Part shown: piece after piece, positions 15,274-26,200 of the stretch | How the letters are laid out: each line of letters opens with the position of its first letter | Position numbering within the stretch: the first letter of the stretch is position 1 | From: Agelas oroides | Lineage: Eukaryota; Porifera; Demospongiae; Agelasida; Agelasidae | DNA: 64,000 nt | Assembly: GCA_949130485.1 (NCBI GenBank) | Contig: OX422190.1 | Coordinates: forward strand, 371,001 to 435,000 | Reading direction: 5' to 3' | The notes under the pieces: model-generated | What the model was told of the DNA's origin: nothing | Database searches by the model: none | What the model saw: only the letters and a program-made list of their open reading frames with translations | Translations under genes and position numbers: made by a program

Positions 15274-15420
15274 CTGTAGTTTGGGAAAATTTCGGTGTTA
15301 AAAAATTTTTCGGATGCACAGTGGTGTCCGAAAATTAAACACTCGAAATATTTTTTACAACGAATAATTAAAGCGACGAAATATTTACGGTCTGAATAAA
15401 ATCGAAGATAGAGATCAAAA

Positions 15421-15534
15421 GTGTCACCACATGTACTACAGTTCGAGTTAGCCGTCATGTCGATCCGGACTTACTTCGTGTCACCACGTGTACTACAGTT
15501 CGAGTTAGCCGTCATGTCGATCCGGACTTACTTC
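15421..15534 (+). repeat. 57-bp tandem duplication
   Basis: Two near-identical 57-bp copies starting gtgtcaccac.tgtactaca. Confidence 0.95.
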
Positions 15535-15840
15535 AAGGCAAAGGATGGACTGCCTAATCTCAAAGGACCCTTGTCGCAGTTAATTCCATCGCAAGCGGTT
15601 GCTCTAGCCAATATTGAGGTTGCGAAGGCTACCAGAGACAAGAGCAAGAAACATGGCCCATACAAGATGGTAGCCTCGAATACAGCATGGCCTTTCAAAG
15701 TCTTCCATGATGAGCTGCTTCACGTTCACTGTGGGCCTTCCCCTAGCTAGTACCTGTACTGTAGCAGTCCAGCACGCACATACACCTTTTAAAATTTTGT
15801 GTTAAAATTTTTGGACAAATAGGCGATGTCCGAAAATTAT

Positions 15841-16449
15841 TTAACTCTTTACCGACCGTAGCAAATTATTGCAATATTACGTGAATGACCACACAGGATT
15901 TCCGGAAGCGGCTGAGACGACATGTTGTGTATACTCCGTGTTATATCTCCAGTTGTAAACCAGCTACAGACTTCTGGTCAAAAACATTGGAGAGCCTTAG
16001 GCTTTGCTGTAGTTTTGAAGCTTACCACTAAAGAACAAGCTTGGAGATAAACCCAAACTTTTTATACCGGAAGTTGCTACCTTCGGTCTGTTCTGGTGCC
16101 TGTAACTTGGATGTTACAGTTCTGCTTCCTTTGAAATCTTCGTAGCTTGTATACTTCTGGAGATCGGTCACGACAAGCACGGCCCGGTCGATTGCGGTAG
16201 CACGACACGCTACGCTACGTTCAACTTCCGCCTCATCGAAGTGCTTGTTTCAATTAAAATGTGCACGATTAGCTTCCGGCGGGTGTAATGAATACTGTTA
16301 CATGCACGTGCAGTGTGTACTAAACCGCTATCTTCCGGGGGAAACACGCAAAGGCAGGTAAGTATTCATGATGCCGTTCGGCATCATTGGTCATACGGGA
16401 ACATTGATTTCATGACGCCATACGGCGTCATTGGTCGGTAAAGAGTTAA
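15841..16449. mobile_element. TTAA MITE, family 1 copy B
   Basis: Same ttaactctttaccgacc inverted ends as 6937-7605, bracketed by TTAA at 15841-15844 and 16446-16449. It is the innermost of the nested insertions in the left arm. Internal sequence matches copy A (e.g. the paired 'cattggtcggtaaagag' region). Confidence 0.85.
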
Positions 16450-17924
16450 CTCGAAATATTAAAACGTGAAAATTATTATATGCGAAATTTTCCCAAACTA
16501 CGGTATATGGTTGCGAGAGTCTGGCTATGTGAGATTATGTGAAAGTCTGGCCGGCGAGGCTACTGAAATTATAGTATAGTATCTTAGAGTTAATCAGTTT
16601 AAACCCATCACTCTTCCACCTTCCTCCACACACACACACACACACACAGTCATCTACTGGCCAGTTCAGCAGGTACCCAGACAGCTGCCTTTCAAGCAAC
16701 ATTACTGCCATTGCTGTTAGGCCCTAGCTAGCCATGGTGCCAGGGGTACTCTCTGGCTATGTTTCAACAGGTGCAGTATGTTGTGGACAGTAAGAACTTC
16801 CATTCATCACTATTGACTGACCATATATGGTCATAGGGATTGTTTAAAGCTTGTATCATCTGTCAGACTATTGTGTTGTTTATGTACGTGATCATCTTAT
16901 GCAGTCATAATTCTGTCACTCAACTTGATAATATTTAATGAAAACAGTTGTATATACATTATCACTCAAGAATGCGGACACAAAGATGCATGAAATATGA
17001 GCTACATCTTGAAAAAAGGCAGGTCTGTGTAGTGATGCAGTCACCCACTGTTGAAGGGCATGTTTCAGTCAATAACAGGCTTCGTCGACCTGCATTGGAG
17101 TATGAATGGGGGTGGGGGACTGCTATGCAAGAGGGCAGCTAGTCGGGTGACTGGTTTACATAGATTTTTAGCAGGAAATGTCCCATCAGCAAAATGCTAA
17201 CCTTGTTCTCAGGCTGTCTTGCATGAACCTTATCCAGAAAATGGCCATCTGGAGGGTAGCAACTCTGTCCTTTCAACATTGCCTGCATGATGAGCCTGTT
17301 ATTCAATTTTAGGGAGAATAACATTCCCGGTACCTGACGCTGAGTACGGACCTATGTACTTGTTGCAGGAGGAGCAATGGCTACACAATGTAAGGATTAG
17401 GGTGGGCAATGACATGGCCTTGTATTTAGTGCTATTTTTGTGGACCAAGAACTGTAGAACTCCTCTTCCATGTAGAGTCAACTAGCCACACCATCATTAG
17501 GGTAAACACCAGCTGCTAAAGACAAGTGCTACACCCTAAGTTAGGTCTCATTCTCAAAATGGCTCACGTGCACCACACTCTGACTTCTCACTGCCTCAGT
17601 TGAGAGAGCTGTTGAACAATGTGCCAGACCCTAAGCATCATAATCATTTATACTGATATTTAAAGATGCTGAGGACAGCCAGGAGCAATCAGGAACATTC
17701 CCACCATACTGTGCATGTGTCTCTTTTGAGCATGACAATGAGCTTGAAATATTCTGTGTAACACAATCACATTCCAAATGTGTCTTCTCCCCCAACTGTG
17801 GTGATAATGGTGTACAAATTTGACATGCTTTTACCCACAGATGAATGGATTGGTCCTTGCAGGGGTTGCTTCTTCAGGATTATACTTCTGTGTATACCTC
17901 TTGCTGTGTGCCTCTCTGAGATTT

Positions 17925-19910
17925 TTAAAAATAAAATTTATGTCATAAATGACAAAGGCGACATGAATGTAGCTGATAGCCAAAGTGATAGTAGGAAGAG
18001 ATGGAAAATTACAACTAGCTTCCTAGCCTTAGTACATATTTGTTCGATATGGTCAGACCAGGTTAGCCTTGATATCGATGTTACCAATACTCCAAAATAG
18101 CAATAGCTTTCAACCTGCTCTAATGTTACACCGCCTAATAGGAGTCCAGTTGGAGGCAGATGGGGGTGTCTCTTTCTTGAGCAAATGAGATACTTAGTGG
18201 ATTCAATGTTAAGTAATTGGTGCTAATACAATTCTATATTGTATCAATATCTGCTTGTAGACCACAAGAATCTTCAGGGTGACTGATTGGTTTGTAGAGG
18301 AGGATGTCATCTGCATACATTGTCAGCTTGGATCCATCAGTGACTGTCAGGGAGGAAACTTGGTTGATAAGGGCCCCAGAACTGAACCCTGTGGAACACT
18401 GGATAGCACAGACGTAGCACCAGATGCGGCACCATCCACCACAACATATTGCTGTCTGTTGCATAAGTACGAGGCAATCCACTGCAAAATGTGTTGGTTC
18501 AGTCCAGTATCATTAAGCTTATGCATGAGAAGAACATGGGAGACACTGTCAAATGCTTATTGAAAAAGACAAGGGAAACATTGAAGCTGTTTTCTATGAG
18601 TGACAATGCTGTAAATATATCTCTCCATGACCTTGCTGAGATATTGGCCTGTAGTTTGAGGGATTTTCCGCATTAGCTGATCACTTTGGGATTGGGACAA
18701 CAGATGAACATTTTGAAGGAATTCTCCCACTCATGATTGACAGATTGAAAAGCTCTGTTAGCAATAGAAATAGCAGGTCCAACTCAGTCAATGGAGAAAT
18801 TCCTAGAGAACACTTTATTGTGCAAGTATTTGATAAGGCTTCAGTTGCACCATTCTTCAAGGTGGGAACCTGAATGGATGTTTTCTTGATATATATTTAA
18901 TTTCATTCTCTTCAAGTGTTTCTTCTTTGATTGTCCTGATTTTTTGATTCCTCAAAAATGTGTACTTAGACCACAACGCAGAAAAACCAGTTGTTCTAGC
19001 TTTCCTGTAGACGCTATTCCCCTTCCTGTTCATCCAAGGAAGGTTCCGCTGTTGTGAAATAGTGGCTTTGGGAATGCATGTTTCCATAACAGACATGAAC
19101 TTTTGTTCCCACAGATCCCATGCTGAATCAATACTGGACACATTATGCAGGAATGACCAGCCAGTCCTGTTAATCAATCGGTTGGCTTTGTCAAAGTCTG
19201 TATCAGCATATCGGTTCGCTTGCTGGTTTTCACTGGGCGTAACCATTTCAAGGTAACATCAACTCCATTGTGATTGGAGTTACCCATGCAGTGGCGGGAT
19301 TACACTGCAGTTAACCAACTGAGATGGAACAGACAATAGCACAAGATATATCAGGTAGAGCTACCAGAGCTGCTACAGTGGGTAGGCTGAGGTACAACCT
19401 GCGTAAGTACAAGACCATTTCACTTAGTAAAAAGTGGATGGTAGTGATTACAAAAGTCCATATTAAAATCTCCCAGGAGTATAAAACTAGAAAAAAACAC
19501 TGATATCCAAACTTTCAAAAATAGAATACAAATCATCTAGTGCAGCTGAATTAGCAGGTGGCCGGTACCATAAGCCAATGTAGACTTTCTCATTAACATT
19601 GTTTGTGCTGTGTACAGATACAAGCAGAAATTCCAGTTCATTTGGCCCACACATTGTAACCTGGTATTCCAGCTTGTCAGAGATAAACAATGCAACCCCA
19701 CCACCATGTCTGTTCCTATCACATCTAACACAACTGTATCCAGGGATGGAGACCTCTAATTCGCAAAATGTCATCACATAACCACGTCTCTGTAATGCAC
19801 ACCACTTCCCTTCACCTTTCAACATCACAAGGGCATGCTTGGGATATAGACTTCTAACATTGAAGTGCAGTATGTGCAAATCCTTATCAGGGAGAACACC
19901 CTGCACGGCA
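17925..19910 (-). mobile_element. Degraded LINE, left arm
   Basis: Non-LTR retrotransposon relic on the minus strand. The 5' part (19906-19487) encodes endonuclease-like sequence (LHILHFNVRSL, then a CDRNRHGGGVALFISDKLEY block). 19246-18857 encodes the linker ahead of the RT (WEQKFMSVMETCIPKAT). RT motifs including YADDILLYKPISHPED are near 18330-18270. The 3' end is an A-rich tract at 17925-17945. Many stops and deletions make it inactive. The right-arm copy is at 32865-35060. Confidence 0.8.
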
Positions 19911-20224
19911 TGTTTTCAGTTAATTTGGAAGAACTCTAATTGTGTTTAGATGTTTTTCCTCACTGCTGTACTCGGAGATATTGCATCTGAAAACGATATA
20001 TGATGTTTCTGTGTAACAATTGAGTTTTTGATGTTTAGTAGTTCAACCACTGTCTTTGGCAGCTACTTCAACCTCCTCTATTGTGAAACACCAAAGACAA
20101 CAGATTCTCTAGCATGCATGCACTTGTGTGTACCCGGCGTCGTTCCTAGGCCCCGCTAAGTTTTTTTGACGATGAACCACGGCGCAAGTTAAAATATATG
20201 TGACGGCGCGCGCCTGCTTCTCAG

Positions 20225-20288
20225 TATATATACATGACAATGTAGCGGCATTGCTACATTGCAGTCAACCCAACATTCATCTGTAGCA
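20225..20288 (+). promoter_or_regulatory. Possible core promoter and 5'UTR hairpin
   Basis: A tatatata tract at 20225-20232 lies 57 bp upstream of the predicted ATG of the SAP gene. Between them, aatgtagc and gctacatt (20239-20260) form an 8-bp inverted repeat with a 6-nt loop. Spacing fits a TATA-driven promoter with a very short 5'UTR, but the start site is not demonstrated. Confidence 0.3.
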
Positions 20289-23200
20289 ATGGAAGTCCTC
20301 ACTCGAGCTGAGCTGCGGAAGCTAAAGGTGGTGGAGCTGAGGCAGAGGCTTGTAAAAGCTTCACTCCCCCAGGGAGGTGAGCGCAATATAATTTTGTTAT
20401 CCGAGAGTTTCAAGCTAGTCAGTGATACAGCCATTGAATTGTGACCAGCTCTCAAATGATGAAATACGAGCTATGTGTTCTGTTGGGTGGTCTGCTTCAT
20501 GTGTTTGTGCATCCTTGCTTCTGCGTAGGAGTGAAGGAGGACCTCATCACGAGACTGCTGACCCACTATGAAAGTGTGAGTGTGGGCAGAGTTAGGGTTC
20601 TGTGTCATATATCTATGGTGTGGGCATTTAAATCGGTGTCTGGAAAACGCGGAACAACGACTAGACGAACCGGTGCCTATTTTCGAAATTAGCAGCCAGA
20701 ATGAGTGCTCATTTTCGAGGGGTGCTTATTTTCAAGGGGTGCTAATAATCGCATGTAATTTTCTTGTAGCGCGTAGTTGTGTGGGAACGGATTAGCTATG
20801 TATATTTTAGGCCTAGAGGTTCTTTTTCTGCTAATTTTTGTTCAATTTTCATAGCTTTTCTACAACCAGAGATACAGTCAGCAATCGATCGATCGTTGCC
20901 AACCCTCGCCCACCAACGTAAAGCGCCTGGAACCAACGAATCCGTGAGAGGTTTTTTTACTAATTCCTGGATATGTTTTACCAAGAGGCCTTGCCTAAAT
21001 TTCGTTTTTTCTTTTTTTATTTTTCTTTTTTTATCCTGTGTCAATAGCTTGCTTACAATCGGAGATAGACACTGGTGAAAAGTAGCCGCTACGTTCGAAA
21101 AAGCCAAATCAGCAAATTCACTTCCGTTTGTACGGAACGGGTGCCTTTTCATGTGAGGTGCCTATTTTTGTATGGGTGCTTATAAACGCGATGTGGTTGT
21201 TGTAATCAAAATGGGTGCTTATATTCATGGAGTGCTTGTGGGTGCTTATTATCCCGATTTTACGGAGCAGGCGCGCGCCGCTGCGCATATTTTAAGGCGG
21301 AATGCCCTAATTCAGAGTTGCGCGTGGACTCATCCAGTTTGTTGTCCCAAGTTCAAAAAGCTGAGCGAGCCCAAGAACAAGGGTAGGTAAACGCAAGTGT
21401 ATGCTGGAGAATTGAGCTCTGAAAATGGAGGAGATTGAAGTAGCCACAGCTGCCAACACTGCATGCTGCATTCTATTTCATTAATCTCAGACAGCCACAC
21501 AACAAGAAGTGTGCACAAAAATACAATCTGAAGGTTTGCCTTTATCATAGAAGACGAGGATCGACATTCACTCATCTGTGGGGAAAAAGCACATAAAAGC
21601 ACATAAAAGAGACAAGCAACACCTTAGACTCGTACAATACTATTAAAGGTTTAGTCATATTCCTGTGGCAAATGGTTGTGTTTTATGTCCTACCTCTGCC
21701 GCTATTGGTTGTGAATCCTTACACAGTCCAAGATGCTTGAAGGGAAGCAATGCATTGCTGATTTATTGTCATGGCACACAAAACAGCCTAGCTGTGTTGT
21801 TGGTCACAGTCCGTAGTGGCCTAAACCAGTTCGTTATTGCACAAATCAAAATTTACCATATACATTTCACATTGAGCTGTCTTCACTCTGGGTCTTTTTC
21901 ATGCAGAAGCTTGACTTGGTAGTAGCCCTTCATTATCGCTCTTGACTGAGTTTAAGGCAAACACATGGAAGTTCAATCTTGAAGCACATTTGTGATAAGT
22001 GGCCGCAAACAAGCAAGCATACACATGCACGTGCACAATGGGCTAGCTCTCACAAGAAAAAAAATGATGTGGTATTCGAATTAAGTCGTATTCTTGGGCT
22101 AGCATGCATTTTTTGCAGTAACACAAAATGCTGGGAAGTGTCTGGACAAAGCTCTGTGCAGTGTTTTGCACAATCTTTGCAGCACCATTGCATTAAAAAT
22201 TACGCTACCAGCTGTGCAGTCGCATGATACTACACTCTGTAAGGAACATAATTAGACAAAGGGTGAGTTATATTACATAATCATAGCATCAGCGGTCATA
22301 TGGTTTTAGGCCTTGCTGAATTATGTTCAAGTCTATTAGTATAGGTGAAAGCGTAGGAGCATATGCTGGCATAATATAGAGGAGTTAAGGACTATTTGTA
22401 GAGAAAGTGCAAACATGAAGTTAATGTAAACCCGTTACTTAGGTAACATATAAGAATGCACATCTCTCTTCTACAGTGGTGTAGAAGAGCCTAGCTAAGG
22501 TCATATAATAGTCTTATCCTGGTCTTGCATGTTGGTGTCACCTGACACTAATGTGCAAGACCACCTCCCACGAAGGAATATATCTGCTTTATTGGCCGGG
22601 CGAGCCTGAGCGAGCCCCACACTAGCGGGACTGCATTGTGCACGTGCGTGTGTATGTTTGCTTGCTTGCTTGCTTGCTTGTGGCCATATACCATAAATCC
22701 ATTTAAATATTTCACGAAGACTGAACATGAACGTCCTCGGACAGTCCTGTGTCCAGCCTGCTGTTGGTGAAGGGCTACTGCCAGAGTGCAGCGTCAGCGT
22801 GAAAGAAACCCAGAGTGAAGATGACTTAAGTTAACACACACATAGGAACTGCGAACCATGACAGACAAATTACACACAGTAGTGGAGTTCCTTTCAGTAA
22901 GGGTCATGCATAGTCAACACTCATAAGTGCCAGAGATTCAGCTCATAACTTCAATCTGAAGTTTAGTCCAAGCGTATGTGTAGCTGCAGTAGCTTCCTTG
23001 ACCTGAGAAATGGCTGCAATTTGTCAGCATGTATGATCATCTATATCTGGTGACAACTATACTGCTTGGCTACGTGAAGTTTTGCTTACCACGCTCATGG
23101 AACAGCAGACAGGCAGTGACAAATCCTGCTGTTACTAACAATGTATGATTTGTGTGCCATGACAAACCATTAAATCAGCAACGCATTGCTTGCTTAGGCT

Positions 23201-26200
23201 CACCCCATGATGATGCATGAATCATAGTTTTAGGAAAATCAATAATCTCCTCTTCTGTGTTTACTTAGTGACACAAGGCAGGTCCAGCTTGCTCATGAAT
23301 ACTATTACAAGAAGCAGGACAAGACCCATAATCAAGCAAGTTAGGAGCACTGGAGCGTAGCACAAGAGGGCCTACGTGTAAACTTCACTAAGGCAGTACC
23401 ATGTAGATTATTCCATAGTGTATTGTGTGGGGGGCTAGTGCTACTGGGTGTGGTATCTCACATTTCTCCATGTAAGCTGGTGTTGTGCATGCATACCTGA
23501 CTTCAACATGCGCACCAAACTTCCTCACTCACACTTCAAGCTTCTCATTTCTGCTTGGTTCCAGCTGTTCTGGCCATTTCGGCATTTCACGTTTTCCATC
23601 CACCCTTGTACCACATGTATATGTAGTCAGCACTTACTGGGTTTGTAGAGTCGTATCTTGAAACATCAAACATAAGCATAAAATTTCTCACAAAGACAGC
23701 TTATATAATTATGAAGTTTGTAAGCATAAAAAATGTTTCCAAACACTGGCTTCACAGCTGGGACATCTCAGGATGTCCCCAGATATCCCAGGACATCTTG
23801 GATCTGGGATTCTGGGATCTTACAATGTCTCCATGTCTGGGACAAATGATAAAATTTTGATTCTGTGAGGTGTTCAGGAAAGCCTACTGGTCTAGCTAGG
23901 TACCATATTTGGTCCTATCAGATTGTTTGTATCCTCTTTATTATTTTGTACTAGGTTGCTGAAGTGGAGGAAGGAAGTCAAGTGGACAGAGAAGAGGAGG
24001 TGGAGGGAGAAGAGGACGAGGTTAATAAAGGAGAGGGCGAGGTTGATAAAGGAGAGGAGGAGGAGGATGAAGGAGAGGATAAAGCGGAGGAAGAAATGGA
24101 GGTGGAGAGAGAAGAGGATGAGGTTGATAAAGGAGAGGAGGAGGAGGATGAAGGAGAGGATAAAGCGGAGGAAGAAGTGGAGGTGGAGAGAGAAGAGGAT
24201 GAGGTTGATAAAGGAGAGGAGGAGGAGGATGAAGGAGAGGAGATGCAGAATGGGGAAGTGAAAGAGAAAGATGGGAGAAGAAAAGAGGGAGAGGAGAAAC
24301 AAGGAAGAGAGGTGGAGGAGGTGAGAAGGGAAGAGGTGGAGTATGTGAGAGGGGAAGAGGTGGAGGAGGTGAGAGGGGAAGAGGTGGAGGAGGTGAGAGG
24401 GGAAGAGGTGGAGGAGGTGACAGAGGAAGAGGTGGAGGAGGTGAGAAGGGAAGAGGTGGAGGAGGTGAGAGGGGAAGAGGTGGAGGAGGTGACAGGGGAA
24501 GAGGTGGAGGAGATGAGAAGGGATGGAATGGAAGAAGCAAGAGGGGAAGGAATAGAGGAGGAGAGAGTGGAAGAGGTGAAGGAGGTGAGGAGGGAAGAGG
24601 TGAAGGAGGTGAGGAGGGAACCAATGAGAGAGGAAAAGGCAGGAGAAGGAGCAAGGGGAGAGGTGAAGGGAGGAGAGAAAGCAGTGGGGAAGGATATGGA
24701 GGGAGTTGAGGAGGAAGCAGAGACACAAAAGCACGAGAAGGAAGAAGAGAAGGTTAGTGCACAAGTTTTAGCATCACCCTATAAGAAAGCAGTGAGGGGC
24801 ACTGCTAGTGCTTGAGTGGTCATGAACCTGACTAGGTAAAGCCAATCATGAAGATTTCTCGATCTAGTGCAAAAATATCAAACAGCCTAAAAACTGCTTG
24901 AAATTTCTATCTTGTCAGGGTTGTAAAAAGGAAGAAAGGAAGACAGGAAAACCAGCACCATTGGAAATTGCTAGTACAGTTGCATAGCCAGCTGATCAGA
25001 ATAGTTTCAAACAAGTAGATATAGCTTATGTAGCAACAATCAGGCATTCTAGGATTAGCAGATTATGTAAGCATAGTTACAGTCTGAACAGGCACTCAAT
25101 CGCTTGTCTGAACAGGCACTCGACTGACTATTGAAAGGTTGCTAGTAACTACGTGGTGGTTGTGGTAGGGTCACAAATTCACACAGGTTTGCTTGAAATT
25201 ACTTTTGATGCAAGTACAAACCCAGTGCAAGTTAAAGTACGATGCATTGAAGGAGCACACTACAAGAGAGCTAAAAAAATTAATTTTGGTCGTTAATGAA
25301 TAACTGAGTGTAAAGAAACACCACCTCTAGGAAGCTCAGCAGTGTATGTTTAGCAATGTTTTGATCTTGATTCCACGACATAAGCCTCTTTTATACTGTT
25401 TGTTGATCAGATCGAAGATAGACTGGAAAGAATGGAAATAAAATTAGACAAGATCATTGGTGAGTCGGATACTATTGATATCATTGAGTGTTTAGCCAGA
25501 ACATGTGTACAGTAAAATACATCAATAATTATGGCGTGATGTCATTATCTTGTTGAACATGTGTTCAAGGTGCAACCATGTGGTTGGTAGTGAGACATTC
25601 AGTCTACATTCTGGTGGGGCTATTTTCTCCATAAGTAATGTGTGGAATTCTTGCCCATATTTTACACATGGTTGCACTGTGCATGTACAACTTACGTAAT
25701 ATAACCAGTTAAGCCATGCATTCATTAGGGAAAGTGCTGCCATCATTTATCATCTCTGAATACTGTACTTCTTCGATCAGATGCCGCGGCTACTATTTTT
25801 TGCTGCTCGTTATTGTAGTATGCGCAGCCTATCAGTCCGGCCGTCAGGAAATGAGTTGTACAACACGAACAGCCCTGGTGCTAGCCTATTGACTGTCATC
25901 TTAAAAATTATTTGCATACGTGTGCAGCATATGCTAGCCGTAGCTTCTATTCGAGGGTGGCGCCTATTCAAAGAAAGAAATATGGTAGCCTGATGTGGTA
26001 TCTAGTGGATTGTGGAGTGCATGTTGTTTAAAAATGTAGGATTCTACGGACCATGCATGCCTGTAGCTAAACAAGGGAAATTGTTGGGGTGAGTCTGAGC
26101 GAGCTCCACACTAGTGAGTTGAACAGTGCATTTTCTCTATATTATATATATATACATGATATAGATAACAACATGAGTTAGATGTACAATACATGTATCT

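Larger units (their letters stand above)
15272..16505. mobile_element. TIR element with 'tac.gtagtttggg' ends
   Basis: The left end tactgtagtttgggaaaatt is complementary to the right end ttttcccaaactacggta. It contains a 57-bp tandem duplicate (15421-15534), a short ORF (about 15518-15750) and a TTAA MITE (15841-16449). The ORF reads from a possible captured exon (GLPNLKGPLSQLIPSQAVAL); I do not recognise its family. Confidence 0.7.
14980..16537. mobile_element. Nested MITE composite with 9-bp target duplication
   Basis: Outer inverted ends (tagtctcgcgtagccagact and the complement of a tggctatgtgagatta-type end) are flanked by tgtgaaagt on both sides (14971-14979 and 16538-16546). The right arm has a single tgtgaaagt at the matching position near 36500, i.e. 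the empty site. Three further inverted-repeat elements lie inside. A 9-bp duplication suggests a MULE-type or similar transposon; this is inferred from the ends only. Confidence 0.75.

Noticed and set aside
24022..24764. Leu/Pro-rich ORFs antisense to SAP exon 3
   Set aside because: Shadows of a purine-rich coding repeat. The sense frame has phase-matched splice sites on both sides, the antisense does not.
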